A DNA stretch of 64,000 bases from Epiperipatus broadwayi (taxonomy: Eukaryota; Onychophora; Udeonychophora; Euonychophora; Peripatidae): NCBI GenBank assembly GCA_028023455.1, contig JAQFVV010012423.1, positions 2,307,273 through 2,371,272 of the forward strand, written 5' to 3'. Shown in pieces: positions 1 to 13,045 of the stretch (within the stretch, counting starts at the first letter, position 1; every line of letters starts with the position of its first letter). A program made the translations under genes and the position numbers. Below the pieces are notes generated by a model that had not been told where the DNA came from, did no database searches, and saw only the letters and a list, made by a program, of their open reading frames with translations.

Positions 1-146
1 GTAAAGTAATAAAATGGGAAATGATTATTTATAAAAATCATATTAGAATGTATAATTATTTTTGTTTATATTGTGAATTTAATTATGTATATCAATATGT
101 GGATAAGTGTATTAATTATATAATTATATATTTGAATATTGTACCT

Positions 147-174
147 CTGATGATGTCTGCAGGATAGTCGAAAC
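147..174 (+). ncRNA. Hammerhead-like core of a Penelope-like element remnant
   Basis: CTGATGA at 147-153 is followed by 16 nt and then GAAAC at 170-174, which is the order of the hammerhead ribozyme core (CUGANGA, stem II, GAAA). The 16 nt can form a five-position stem II with one mismatch. A related copy with the same 16-nt spacing lies on the minus strand at 11179-11206, and both are followed by an ATAAA-containing tail. Such motifs are known from the terminal repeats of Penelope-like retroelements. No Penelope coding sequence is visible here, so this is probably a decayed terminus. Whether it cleaves cannot be judged from sequence. Confidence 0.4.
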
Positions 175-753
175 TGTTGGTTTGATGTAAATAAAAGTAT
201 TGGTAAAGTGTTTAAGAAAGGTGTAAATGGTATGATGATTACTAAACTTGAAATGCTCATAAACAAAAACTATGTTTACAAAATGCCATATGAATGCATG
301 AATGCAAAAATATGCATTTTGGTGAAAGTAGACACCTCATTGAAAGACAAATAAAAGAAGACAATTTGATCATTAGAAATAAAAATACAGAAATAATGCA
401 GAATGATGTATATTGATGAAAGCAGTATTTTCACAAAAAGAGATAAAAAGAACATAAATTGGTGATTAGAAGTGAAAAACAATATCTAAAGTAGGAAATT
501 CTATGTATACCAATGAATATATGTTCAATTGGAAAAAGACAAAAATATTTGTCAGAAAAAAATAAGAACAGAGAACAAAATTTTAAAAAACCTCCCACAT
601 GATAATGGTTTCAAAAAACACCATTAGTCAATCAAGTGTCATTATTCATAATGTTTACAAATCTCTCATATAACTTGTCCATAAGAAAAAGTGGAGAAAT
701 CAGGATTATCCTTATAGATAAGTATAAAAAATTTCTACTAACTGTTGCCTTTT
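175..753. other. AT-rich sequence, no gene seen
   Basis: Only short open frames of biased composition occur here, with no recognisable motif, splice-flanked exon or repeat boundary. Confidence 0.5.
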
Positions 754-1017
754 ACAGAATAGTCTAGTTGATTAAAGCATTGCCTTAAATTTTAATTTTT
801 ATGAATCTAAAGATCCCAGGTTCTATTTCCTTCCTAGTATTACACTGGTTGGGCCAGCAATATCTGAAGAAGAGAAATTAATGTCACTTGAAACAATGTT
901 GCATACTAATCTGTATGCTATTACTAACAATTGAGTGCATTTAGGAGTTTAAATAAAGTTTGAATTTTTCTAAAAATGTTTAATAATTAATATTAGATCA
1001 TGGAAATAGTCCAACAA
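754..1017 (+). repeat. tRNA-derived SINE, old copy (family Sa)
   Basis: This is a diverged copy of the SINE seen on the minus strand at 30733-31141. It has a tRNA-like head (A-box-like TAGTCTAGTTGA, B-box-like GGTTCTATTTCC), a GGGCCAGCAA segment, CTGAAGA at 864-870 with GAAAC at 890-894, one unit reading CTATTACTAACAATTGAG, and an AT-rich tail that ends TGGAAATAGTCCAAC. The better preserved minus-strand copy makes the family assignment clear. The accumulated changes in the promoter boxes suggest this copy is inactive. Confidence 0.6.
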
Positions 1018-1731
1018 GTAATTATAACTACAACATCTTTATCACAAATTTTCTGAAAAACAGTAGTAGTACATGTTTGTGCAGTAACATTTTGGTATTT
1101 AGTAATGTGAATAATAATTCTGACATTTTTGTAAGTAAATGTATTAAGTATGTACTAACTGAAGTAGTATATAATCAAGTATCCCCGACTATACTAATAC
1201 TCACCCTATAATATATCAAGGTAGTTCACATTGCATATGAAAAATTAATTTATTATTATTTCCTATCCACAGTTTTATATGAATAGTAAATTAGACAATG
1301 ATATCTATGGGAGTGAATGTTTAATAATTAAAGCTATCCTCATATTCTCATTTCAATTGGCTTGTAATCTAAATACACAAGGCAGAATTAATTTTCACTT
1401 ATTTTAATAATCCTACAAATAAATAATGAAACATCAAATAAATAATTGCATAAACTTTCAAACATTAGTGATATTATGAGTGAAATTCATAAGTTTAAAT
1501 TAAAAAAAACAATGTGTATGAGGCTGCCTGGACATTTTCAATGATTTGATAATTATCTTAATAAACAGAATTATCTATTCTATCAATATAATATTCTGAA
1601 TGGCAGATGAAAATGGATTTTGCCATTTTCCATATGAATTGCTTTCCATGAATATTGTTATCACTTAAAACTTATTGCTCTAATTATTAAGATTTGAAAT
1701 ACAGGCTTTTTTATACCTGGAACATAATTAT
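1018..1731. other. AT-rich sequence, no gene seen
   Basis: No coding region or repeat boundary could be supported. Confidence 0.5.
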
Positions 1732-2098
1732 AAATATAGGGAATTTGAACTCAGACCTTCAAGCAACCTTCGATTATCCACACTATCCCATACCACTGAT
1801 ACACATTCCCACACTCATTTTTTAATGGTATAGATTGCTGAGAGTTGGAGGTTGGAGTAGATTGAAGCCTTCCATTAAAGTATAAAGATTTACTATCTTA
1901 ATATAGACTGGGCATTGATTATATATGTGTGTGGGAGATGATAATCTTAACCAACAGATGAGTGCTGGTTCAGCACAAAATATTTATATTAGCGATTATT
2001 TATCTTTTCCACATGTGTGTGGTCATGTGTATCAGTAGTATGAGATATGTGGATAGTTGAAAGTTGCTTGAAAGTCTGAGTTCAAACTCCCTATATTT
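1732..2098. repeat. Foldback (MITE-like) element, family R1
   Basis: The two ends are inverted copies of each other: the left end reads ATAGGGAATTTGAACTCAG, and the reverse complement of the right end differs by a single base. Complementarity runs on through CAAGCAAC and the TATCCACA region, giving arms of roughly 90 nt. The middle carries GAGTGCTGGTTCAGCACA, found in other R1 copies at 29385-29815 and 36665-37100. No coding capacity is visible, consistent with a non-autonomous DNA transposon. TAATTA occurs next to both ends and may be part of a target duplication. Confidence 0.55.
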
Positions 2099-2145
2099 GC
2101 TCTAATTAAAGTCTGAGTTCAAACTCCCTATATTTGCTCTAATTA
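2072..2145. repeat. Perfect 37-bp tandem duplication
   Basis: A 37-bp unit beginning AAGTCTGAGTTCAAAC, which is the right terminus of the R1 foldback plus flank, is present twice head to tail (2072-2108, 2109-2145) without a difference. It is either a very recent slippage event or an assembly duplication. Confidence 0.8.
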
Positions 2146-2439
2146 TTATATATTATTAGCATTGTAAACAGGATTATTAAATATATAATGCATGCAAAAA
2201 CATCTGGCACTAAGAAAACAACATAATGAATGAGCTTAGCAAATTGAAAGATTTTAATTGTGATCTTTAGGTTAAGAACTCCAATTTATTCTTCATCTAT
2301 TCCTGAACTTTTAGATGTTTCATAAAAGACTAGTGAATGCCAATTTTAATTTGTATGATGACATTTGCATTTGTTTTGCCAGTTTTTATGTTCTGACATT
2401 AGATTCATAAAATCCAAACAAAGAAATCATTAGATGTGA

Positions 2440-2690
2440 TATGTTGGACTACTTCCATCATCTATCATTAAATGTTAAATGTATAGAAAATTTTAAATTT
2501 TATTTAAACTTTTCAAATATAAACAACTTGTTAGAAATACCTGAAAAAGAGTGGAAAATAATACTAACCTGTGCTTTTTAACAATTTGTTTGTATTTGAC
2601 AAGTTTAAATAAAATTTAAATTTTTCTGTACATACATTTAACAATGAATAATGGAAATAGTCCAACATATTATCACATATAATATATCAT
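2440..2690. repeat. Inverted pair of SINE Sa tails
   Basis: TTGGACTACTTCCATCAT followed by an AT-rich tail in minus orientation (about 2443-2520) faces a plus-orientation tail ending GGAAATAGTCCAAC (about 2570-2690). Both match the 3' tail of SINE Sa at 754-1017 and 30733-31141. The arrangement could come from two truncated insertions or from an inverted duplication. Confidence 0.5.
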
Positions 2691-4083
2691 CATCACGAAT
2701 CTTCAGGCAAAGAGATCATTAATGTTTTGTGTATTATAATAATACATCAATACTACTTTGAGTATAAAAAACATTTACATAAAGGAAAAGTGTCAAAATT
2801 ATTGAGGAAAATGTATTGATGATGTAAACTCAAATAAATAATTGTTGAGTTTTTTTGCCTAACATAAGAATTAGTTGAATAAAAATTCACTATAAAGCAA
2901 CTCTGCTTTTGACTAAACCAATGGCACATTTTGAACTAAGAAAATGTACATTAGTATAATGCAAAGTTAAAATTGCAGTGGCATCAAAATTTAGATCTTA
3001 CTAAAACAGAAGAAGTGCATTGTGGGAGAAGAATATTTGATTTTGATTTCACTAAGTAAAAACTCATGACTGTTACTCTAACAATAATTATATTAGTAGT
3101 GACTTTATTAAGAAAAAAATAATGAAATTTTCTGATTTTATGAATGATAAACTTCATAAACAATATAGGTATTTAAAATAGAAAGTTTAACAATTAATAT
3201 ATAAGAATGATTAATGGATTAAAACTACAAAAAAGAAATATAATCATTTTCTGTTACATATAATTAGATCTTTTTTTACAAAGTATTGAAAGTAACTTAT
3301 GGACTGAAAAAATAATATTACAACACTATGGAGAAAGTATTAATAATCATCATCTTTTGAACAATGAGGCAAAAATTTAGGTAACAGCATTTAAGGGTAT
3401 AACTATCACATCTACTCATTTAGATTTGATTAAAAAATGTGGATTATGATTTAAATGAACTGATAAGAAAAGTATATTCTTATATCCAAACATTTTAATT
3501 CTTGTATCATTTTAATACAAAATTAAAATACTTAACTTATTAAAAATATAAACATCATTAAAAAATAACATCTATTAGATTAAATACAATTGCTCTTATT
3601 ATTTTGTAAAGTCCATATGAAGTGTCCATCATCAGAAAATGACTGTATCTGCTTTGTAATACTAATATAATTTGAGAATAAATAAAAATACACACATAAT
3701 ATTTTTAAATATATCAAATTTATTAAGCGCAAACAGATTGTAATAACGTGAAAGCTAAAACCTTCAACAGATATGCTTTAAACATGCTAATGTGACAGCC
3801 AATCAGATGCAATAATGACAGCACATGGACCCCTCAATTCTCAAACACAAGTCAGAACTATAAAAAAAAGATGGGACCCACATTTTTCTATGCCTCAATT
3901 TATATATAAATAAGCCAGACCCAAGCATTTTGAACTAAGAGTGTGAAGCTTAAATACCTTCACATTTAATTCACTAAATATTATATATAAATAAACAATA
4001 TTTTTAGAATTTTGTGTTGAATACATATCTTTTTACATTTGAAAATATAGTTAATTTTCATATTCCATACATTAAACTCTATC
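2691..4083. other. AT-rich sequence, no gene seen
   Basis: No supported coding region. The stretch is intron-like or intergenic. Confidence 0.5.
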
Positions 4084-4475
<392 letters not shown>

Positions 4476-6002
4476 CGTCTGCATATCTACTGTATCTATA
4501 TATTTGTCCATTTATCCATCACATTGTACGACAATTCATCTATACATTGATCTATCTATCTATATATTTATTCATTATAACTATTTATTTATAACTATTT
4601 ATGGGGAAAAAGTAAACATACAAAAATTATTAGTCAACAATCAATAAAATAGTAAGTAGCCTTATATTAACCTTATTTAATACACGTAAGATATATATAT
4701 ACATTTGTTGAATAATCCTTTATCATTAATATTACTATAATATTTATATTATTTGTCATAAAATATTTATAAAAAAGAAATATTTAAAAAAAAAAAGAAA
4801 AAAGATAATAATACTTGTAAATAATTCAAATAGCAGCGAGAGAGAGAAAAAAATCAATATTATTTATAATAGGTTTGTAAAACATAAATAAATAATAATC
4901 AGAATAATTGCCAAATTTAAAAAATAAAACAAAATTTGTATAATAAATATCATAACAGATTGTCAAATCAGAAATATTTTCAACTTCATTACAAATGTTG
5001 TTATTGACTGCAGAAAGAAAGAACAAGAATGGAAAAGAGCATAAATCCTTGACACTCATTAATTAATTAGCCCAATATATAATGTCTTCTATCTTTACTG
5101 TTTTCCTTTGGAGAACAATGGAGAACCTTTTGTAGTATACTAAGTTATATAGAGACTATTTAATTCTTTTACCATGTTGTTTTTTTGTTGTTGTTTAAAA
5201 ATGATTATGTTTTTAAAATTTATCAATAGAATATAATATTAATAGAATAAAAGTGGAAGCCATTAATGTCATTTGCAGCTGAGATTTATGTTTACAATCA
5301 TCTATTAGATATATTAATAAATCAAATTTTCTTTCTGGAATTACGGTATCTATCAAGAAACACACCAAATGTTAGCTCTATATCTTAAAAGTGTATAAAA
5401 GAATACATTACTTTATTATAAAATAAACTCAAGCTATCTTCAAAAAACTAATAAAAATTATGAACAATTTTAATGGTAATAATAAGCCTTTCTGGATTTG
5501 ATTTGTAGTTAAGTGACCTGACATAACATATATATATATATATTCTAGCTTCAATAGCTAAAACATATTTTAAAAAATTACCACTAGATTTAATTAATAA
5601 TAGAACTATTTCTTTAATAAATTTGCAAATTGTTTATATGGTGATACCTAATAAAGAAAATTTCAAGTTTATATTTGAACAAATTTTATGTTATTCTACC
5701 TGATAATTTTCAAAGTATTCTGAACTTATTTTTTATTAGTTTAGCTTTTATATATATTTGAAAATACATTTTTTGATAATTGGCTTAAGTACTTGATATA
5801 TTTTGCAACATACTTGAAAGACACATGGCACTAAATATTTTTGTCTAGAATTTTATATATCTGTATAGCCTTTATTAAATTTTTAATATTAGCAAGAATT
5901 TACATATGAAAATAATAATACCAAAGAAATATATATATATAAGTATATCATTGTACTTATATATGTACACAGGTATATATATAAGCCTGTGTACTTCATC
6001 CA
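4476..6002. other. AT-rich sequence, no gene seen
   Basis: Only low-complexity AT runs occur, plus a small hairpin near 5965-5997 (GTACACAGG ... CCTGTGTAC) just before a dispersed repeat. Confidence 0.5.
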
Positions 6003-6110
6003 TTGTACTTATTCTATTTTATTTGAATTTAAATGAATATATAAATAAAACATTTATTTTTAATATGGACAAACTAAAAATCTTTATTTAATTTAAATAA
6101 TTTATATCCC
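6003..6110. repeat. Dispersed repeat, copy 1
   Basis: The segment starting at TTGTACTTATTCTATTTTAT and running through TTTATTTTTAATATGGACAAA is closely repeated at 8161-8265. The nature of the unit is unknown. The hairpin immediately upstream suggests the end of a small transposon. Confidence 0.45.
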
Positions 6111-6306
6111 CTGTAATTTTCATCTCATTAAAAATAATGAGGTATTTTCTTTATTGAAAAAAAAATCATATTTCTTTTACACTATATTTTTAATTGTTGA
6201 AAGTTGTATATTTAAAATATATGTAAAACCTCACATGGCTATGTATAAATCACTAAACAACACATAGTCACCATTTTTATGCTTGAATCATAACTGTTAT
6301 CAAACC

Positions 6307-6394
6307 AGGCAAAACTCTCCATACAGTAGTGCCACTCAGTGCATCAATTACTTACTCTGGCTTGAGTGGCACTACTGTATGGAGAGTTATGCCT
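6307..6394. repeat. Short foldback element, family M (TIR-only copy)
   Basis: A roughly 30-bp terminal inverted repeat (left arm 6307-6336, right arm 6365-6394; core CTCCATACAGTAGTGCCAC) encloses only 28 bp. The same termini flank a much longer hairpin at 38194-38503 and a corrupted-looking copy at 60165-60320. This is probably an internally deleted derivative of a palindromic MITE family. Confidence 0.7.
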
Positions 6395-7292
6395 GTTTTA
6401 ATGGCTATGTATTGTTATAATCAAAGTAAATTCAATTATTAGCTTTATTAAACATTACAAAAGTAGGAAAAAATATATAAACTTAAATTTAAAACATTAT
6501 TTTTTTTGTATGTTAAACTTATCTTTTTGGTTAGTAAATAAACAGATATAATTTATCAGTAAGGTGATTAAGTTAAGTTATTTTTATTGATTTATTTTTT
6601 CCAGTTAAAAATCATATTCATTAAAAATGAAAGAAATAAGAAAAAAATTTAAAGTAAAATTTTTGTTAGTTTTTCTGTGTGGATCTAGTCAGGCAATTGT
6701 GCAATTTGGAACTATAGAAATGACTTTCTTTCATTGTTTGTTCCCTTTCTACCTGCAGCTGACCTAGAGTGAATGACCCAAACTTCGGTTTACAGAAAAT
6801 TCTTTGCTACTGCAAGCTGCTTTTAAAACTATGGGTGATAATTATGAGTAAAGAAAAAGCTCACTTTTCAATAACAAATTAAAAAAATAACTTTCGTAAA
6901 GTAATAGTCAATACGAGTGAGTACTCCCAGTTTTTTAAACACCAATTGCAGCCATCCATTCTAGTAAAATAGAATAGCTACATTAAGAAAATGTTTCAGC
7001 CTCTCTAAAGGTGTGTTAAAATAATCTGTTGAAGAGGAGAGGGAGAGAAAATGAAGGAAAATCATTGTATGCATTTAATATTCATAGCTAATGCTTTTAA
7101 AGTTGACCAGATGTGCAGATAAATTAGTTATCAATTGACAATGTGCAAAAAAGTTAGTATTAAAAATATCTATAAACTAATACCATATTTGAGAAAATGG
7201 AAAGCTCTGCATCATAATATGTATTCAAACTAGGAAACTACAAGAGTTAATTCATGGATCCCACACAAGAACAGTATATAGAAAATTCAATA
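6395..7292. other. AT-rich sequence, no gene seen
   Basis: No coding region or clear repeat could be supported. Confidence 0.5.
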
Positions 7293-7363
7293 CTCTTTTA
7301 GTATGCAATCTCTGCCATTTTGAATTTGAATTTCAAAATGGTGGAGATCATGTACTAAAAGAG
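7293..7363. repeat. Near-perfect 71-bp hairpin
   Basis: Arms beginning CTCTTTTAGTA and ending TACTAAAAGAG pair over about 32 nt each with a few mismatches around a tiny loop. It may be the collapsed form of a small foldback transposon. No other copy was noticed in this window. Confidence 0.6.
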
Positions 7364-9299
7364 CACCGAAACAAAAATTCTATTGTGACATTTAAAAATT
7401 AGACAAGAAATGCACATAATAGCAAATCCAAAAAAAAAAAAAACTGATATAATATGTACTTTGAACTGTTTTAACAAAATGAGATCAATTTCAGAAGTGA
7501 GACTGCTATTTTCATTTATTGGTGTTTTTTAAAAATTTCTTCATGCCCAAGAATCTATTAATTGGCAGTACATTTTTTAGATGAATATTTTTTTATATTT
7601 GTGTACATATTTTTTTTAAAATTATTATTATTGTGTCTGTACAAGAAAAAGCTCCTTTATTTCTTCAGAGTTAGTTGATATTTGAAAATGTGTTTGTCAT
7701 TAATTTGAATTTTTTTTTGTTTGGATTATTAAATTGTTAGTTTTAGCAAAATGCCTTCCTTCTTTATTTTTGGAAACTTCCAAAATAGTTATAAAAACTT
7801 GTAGTTTGAACAATATATATATATATATCAAAGAGAGATTAAAGTGCTAGTGGTCAGGGGTAATGCCAGTCTAAAACAACAAACAAAAAAGAAATATATA
7901 ATAATGATAATAATTATAAGAGTTGATTTTATCATATTATAATAAAATGTCATAGTATTTAAAATGGGTTGTGCTCATTAATGATAAATTTTTCATCACT
8001 ATATGATGCATCAGCTAACCCACTGACAGAATTATGGTGAAACTCTTAATCAATATATATAAATGGAGATAATCAGTCTGGTACATTTGGTCATATACTG
8101 ACACATGTACATGGAGTGAGTAAGATCTTTTTCTAATCACCTATTTGATCATATATATATATTGTACTTATTTTGTTTTATTTAAATTTAAATGAACATG
8201 TAAATTAAAAAATATTTATTTTTAATATGAACAAAACTAAAGATCTTTACTTAATTTATATCTATGAGAGAAGTGAAATTGCTTTTGGTGGGATAAAACT
8301 TAATTAAAATTTGGTTTTATAGTTAGAAATTTCAAACTTAAATCCTGTTAATATCTATAATAGGTTTCTCTTCTTTGTTTTAATATATACAAAAACTAAA
8401 AAAAAAACAATTTTTCACAGATATGAATTTGAAAAAATAAATTTCAATGCTGTATTTATTTCACAAAGTTCATTTTATATTTGAATGTTATTACTTTAAA
8501 AAAAGAAATCATCTAAAGTTAGTTCTAAAAGTTGTTCTATTGACAGTAATCTATTTGGCAGAAATTTATTGCCACTGAAAGGGTATGTTACTGTTACTGG
8601 TACTAAGATTCACTTCAGAAAATATTTTTATGATTAGCTTTGCAAATGTTACATTTCACATCATCATCATCATCATCAAATATTTTATTTGAACATGTGA
8701 GCAATTATTTTATGAAGAGATGAAAATGGGTTTTATTTTTTATTATTATCTTGCACATGAAATACAGGAATTTTCTTGCTTTATTAAGACAAATTAAGAT
8801 ACTCAATACAGAAAATATACCTGTCAGACAAAGTAACTGACTGAACCATTTGCAGTTATGTAAATATTTATTCAATGTCAATTTTTCATAACATATAATT
8901 TTTTCTAACATTTAAATAAATGAATAAAGATTTATTTCTTAACAATCTAACAAACTTCAACATGGAGAAGTTATATATATATATATTGCAACGGTATATA
9001 AATATGCTGTTACATTAATTTAAAATAAAAACTTTAAGTTCGCAAATAATAAATTTATTAAAAGCTAAAATTAAAGAGTTATTAAACGTATATATATATA
9101 TTCGCACAGATGCAAAACTTTAAAAAAAAATTTTTTTTTTAAATAAATAAAAAAAGGTATTTGAACGTACATTTTTAGAAAAAAGTACAAGATGTAAAGA
9201 TAAAATATTTTTGTAAATGTAAATGATTGTTTTATAAATTAATTGAAAAGCAAACTAGCCCTTGGGACTCTTATGTAAAAAGTCAGATATAGATATATA
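7364..9299. other. AT-rich sequence with a second copy of a dispersed repeat
   Basis: Contains the 8161-8265 copy of the repeat at 6003-6110 and a short (ATC)n run near 8660. No gene is supported. Confidence 0.5.
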
Positions 9300-9620
9300 T
9301 GGAAGAATGAAAAATAGATTGGTTGTGCAATATAGAAGCAGCAATGAAGACCTGGACCAAAATGGAAATTATTGCAACAGGAAATGATGTTCAATGAATC
9401 TGAGGGAGTACTGTAAAAGGAGGGATATTGAAATTGAGGACAGTTCCAGCTTGACTGTTTTTGAGAGGCATGATAAGATGCACTTATCACCCTCTCTCAC
9501 TTATTTAAAAAATGGAAGGACTGTAATACCAAGATTGAACCAGCTAGGCCTTCTCCAGAACAACAGACCAGACTTCAAATAGAGATGTCATGGGAATTGG
9601 CACTAGGAACCAGGATTCTT
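9300..9620. other. GC-richer island of unknown nature
   Basis: This block stands out by base composition from its AT-rich surroundings. A 62-codon plus-strand frame (9394-9582) and an overlapping 83-codon minus-strand frame (9239-9490) are both open, and neither matches a family I recognise. A possible donor-like CTGTAAGA lies near 9625. It could be a decayed transposon, a processed pseudogene or an unrecognised exon, and the sequence does not decide between them. Confidence 0.3.
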
Positions 9621-10984
9621 CTTCTGTAAGACATGCACTATAAATTTTAAAAATAATTAAGAACTTTCATTCAAGCTTTTAATATTCAGAACCTAAATTT
9701 TAAAATGAACTATAATCTGACTTTTCCAAATCAATTATTGTTTAATTTTTTAAAATTTAAGTTTGCCAAAAATCATTTCCATTTTTTTTATTTATTATTT
9801 TTATTAATTGTAGAAATTATTAAATTCATTAAATTTAAGTTGGGCATAGACGCTTGCATAGATTCGTTCATGTTTAATTATGTTTTGTTTTCATATTTGA
9901 TTAAAATATATAGACATTCGGTAAATAATGATATCTTACGTTGAATATCTAAAATGTATTTATTCGGATGTCTTTTTAGTTATTGGTGTCAATACAGCAT
10001 CTTATGATGAATGCCATTAGGTTTCTTGTGAATTCCCTCTGCAATTACATCAATGACTTTATATTTTGATCATTTATGTTTATTTTGAAATGTTTTTCAG
10101 CATGTAATCTATGTAGTTGATCTATGCTCAACATTAAAGAACAAACTTTTATAAATCCATCTGTGCGAATTTATATAAATGTTAAATTAAAGTTGGGCAT
10201 GAATGGCTATATAGATTTGTAAAGTTATATTAATTAATTAGGGGAGGGTAATCTTAGGTTAATTGTTTCGTAGTTAAATTAGGTCAATGAATTGGATATA
10301 TTGGTGTAATTAGTGGTGTAGTATGAGGTTTGGTATGTGCAGGATCTCCATTATATGCCACACACCTCTTTTTGCCTATGGAAGGGAATAGTAAGATGGA
10401 AAAACACAGTCCCTTCCTATGGAGTTTTTCTTTTATTGTTCTTGCCAACAGATGTAGCATTCCTGTTTGGTTGAGAGTCAATATCTTCTCTAACTATACT
10501 GTTCAGATGTACATTCCTGACAGTATAGTAATTTTTGTGCTGTCATATTTTCATGCTACATTGAATACATCAATGTATCAGATGGATTGACGTCAGTTTG
10601 ACTGAGCTTTTGGCCTAAGGTTAAATAAGGGGTAGAATATTTTCTTTTCAAATGCAAATCTATGTAGTTTATTCGTACTCGACAATCTTAAAATACTGTA
10701 AATATATAATTCATTTGTATGGACAATCTTAAAATTTTAAAATAATAATTTAAATTAAACGTTAATATTATGATCTAAAATAATAAATGTTATTCCTCAA
10801 ATTTAAAATGATTATATATGTGCATAAATAAATGTTATTTGTGTGTTAATTACTGGCAGTAGCTTTTATTTTTTTTATATTTAAGATATAGATTAAATAA
10901 AGATATATATTTTTATCTCTGCATCTTCACTGAGCTAGTGACTTGGGCTAACAATCTAAATATAAAATAAAGTGGGATTTTAAC
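9621..10984. repeat. AT-rich sequence with a duplicated AAGTTGGGCAT unit and a GC-richer block
   Basis: AAGTTGGGCAT plus a related 20-30 bp follow-on ending TAGATT occurs near 9838 and again near 10190, so these are two copies of an unidentified dispersed repeat. The block at about 10330-10600 is less AT-rich and holds overlapping open frames on both strands (86 and 65 codons) without recognisable motifs. Confidence 0.35.
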
Positions 10985-11090
10985 AGCACGTATCTGCCTA
11001 CTCTATAAAGTTTCTAGGTTCAAATGCCTAGATGGCACCCTTGTAGTCAAGATACGGTTAGACTCTTAGTCATCTCGTTCTCCCCGACAG
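10985..11090 (+). repeat. Possible tRNA-like SINE remnant
   Basis: CTAGGTTCAAATGCCTAG resembles a tRNA T-arm/B-box (GGTTCAAAT..C). The upstream head is too degraded to assign an A-box. It is weak evidence for an old tRNA-derived SINE. Confidence 0.25.
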
Positions 11091-11178
11091 TTATAATATA
11101 TATATATATTATACCATATACTTCTTAATTAATACTTTACAATGCAATTTTAACATGATTTATTTCTTCTTGCTTACA

Positions 11179-11206
11179 GTTTCAACTGCCCTTCAGTCAT
11201 CATCAG
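11179..11206 (-). ncRNA. Hammerhead-like core of a Penelope-like remnant
   Basis: On the minus strand CTGATGA (11206-11200) is followed by 16 nt and GAAAC (11183-11179). The 16 nt form a five-pair stem II, GACTG with CAGTT including one wobble. Relative to the plus-strand copy at 147-174, two stem positions change between wobble and Watson-Crick pairs, so pairing is kept at those positions. The flanking TTTAAATATTGTAAC also matches the other copy, so this is a repeat family rather than a chance core. Confidence 0.45.
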
Positions 11207-11230
11207 AGTTACAATATTTAAACATATACA

Positions 11231-12814
11231 ATTAATATTTAACCACACATGCACACACAAATATATACACTGATACATACATGTTCAAATATATATACAC
11301 ACATATATAAAAAATCATAAATGACATTTTAAACCATATTTTAAACTATGGAATTTAAATATGTGTGATTACTTTTCAACTCTTTACAAAATTGAGAAAA
11401 ATGTTTAAAATTCTGAAGATGATCTTTAGTTTAATTTATGATTTTTATAACTTCAGCTAAAACTTTTTTTAAGTCTGTAGGAAAAACTCATTGACTTTGA
11501 ATCTAGTGCAACAATTTAAATCTTTAAACTAAGTTTATTTTGAGATCCAACAATGGATTTTATTTCATCCATATGTATTTCAATATAAGTCATCCAATTA
11601 AGATTATTTTGATGTATAAACGCATTAATACTATTTAAAAAAAATTCTACTATGAGATGTTCTATTGAAGATTAGCAAAATCAAAAAATGTCATGAAATT
11701 TTTGATAGTTAGTAAATATTAAAAGATGCCCTATGCAGTTTGGTGCAGGTGGTAGAGTGTTCAACTTGGAATTGGAACTTCTTATAAACTCCCAAACAAT
11801 GAAACCAATTACTTTTTTTATTAAAAGAATTGCAAAACTTGTAACATCAGTGGATTCATTGAGCTTTAAATGCAGAATAATGACATTTATTTGTGATAAT
11901 ATTTATTCTATTTCTCAATTATTTCAGCAATTATTTCATGAACATTATTACTGAAAAGTAAATCTGATCAAAAGACTCTGTGCATTATCTTTAATCATAA
12001 TTTGAACTATTATATTTGCTGGATAATTGACCAAAGTTTTCCTATTTATTTCAGCCCCACTTTTTGCTATTATAAAGACCACACAATATAAAGTTTCTAA
12101 GGCTTTTGTATTTTCACAACTTGACAAGATTGATAACATATTTTAAGATTATTTTACTTATTTGACTTCATTTTGAAATGAAATTCATTACATTTCAAAT
12201 TCAAAATGATAAATTAAATTAGATGGTTTTATGCATTCAATTGTTAAAGTTTTTCACCAGGACTATTAACAGAATAGGTTCTATTCCATTTCTCAGTCAT
12301 AAAAAGCCATATTTAAAATAATTCATATTATATTAATGAATTTTTTTATAATTGTTTTTAATTTGTTTTAAAGATGTCAGAAATAATACTTTTGAAAATT
12401 TCATTTGATTCATGTATAATATTAACATTCTCTTGTTGCTTACTAAAACCTATATCTGCTATATTACTCTCTATTGCAAACTTTCAAATGAAGCAGTTAT
12501 CATATTTTGCAAAGAATTTATACATAATATATAATTTAATATGAAATAGACACACACACACATATATATATATATGTTTAAAATAATTATTTTTTAACGA
12601 TTCCATAGGTTAACACAAGAATTTGTCATATAAATTGTAAAGATCTTTTAATTATTACTGGGTGTATGTTTACCACAATTAAATTAAAAACAGGATTTTA
12701 TTGAATGTGACTATAATGATTTAACTTCACGTCAGCACATTGACATGAGAAACAATCACTTTAAATGTTTAGTGACTGATAATTATTGGAATATATTGCA
12801 TATAGTTTAAATGA
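11231..12814. other. AT-rich sequence with one SINE-like fragment
   Basis: Apart from the 11715-11830 fragment listed separately, no gene or repeat boundary is supported. A small direct repeat of AT and CA dinucleotides lies near 11235-11310. Confidence 0.45.
11715..11830 (+). repeat. SINE-like repeat, copy 1 (family Sc)
   Basis: GCAGTTTGGTGCAGGTGGTAGAGTG resembles a tRNA head, and a stretch reading ACTTCTTATAAACTCCCAA is shared with 63393-63500. This copy appears to lack part of the middle present there. The tRNA origin is an inference; the relatedness of the two copies is visible. Confidence 0.4.
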
Positions 12815-13045
12815 GAACAAGAAAGGTAGAATGGTATAGACATGTGTAAAGGATCTATCACAAATGATTGTCAAAACAAATATTAAACTGAATACCACCA
12901 GAAAGGAGAAAGAGGTATGTGAAAAGGAGTTGGCAACAAGGAATAGATACAGAAATTAACGGAAAAAAATGTAGAAAGATTTATGAAATGATAAGGAGAA
13001 CTCGCAATTGTGTATCAGAAGACACACAAAAAATAAAAAGGTAAT
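12815..13045 (+). pseudogene. 3' fragment of a non-LTR retrotransposon (LINE) ORF
   Basis: With several frameshifts and stops, the translation follows the usual C-terminal end of many LINE proteins. A tryptophan-histidine segment (VEWYRHV-like, in place of WxGHV) is followed by an arginine/lysine-rich RxKRxxxRxW-like stretch and a final basic helix. No reverse transcriptase domain precedes it, so this is a 5'-truncated, dead copy. It is not obviously the same family as the RTE copies at 26707-28410 and 42430-44680. Confidence 0.4.
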
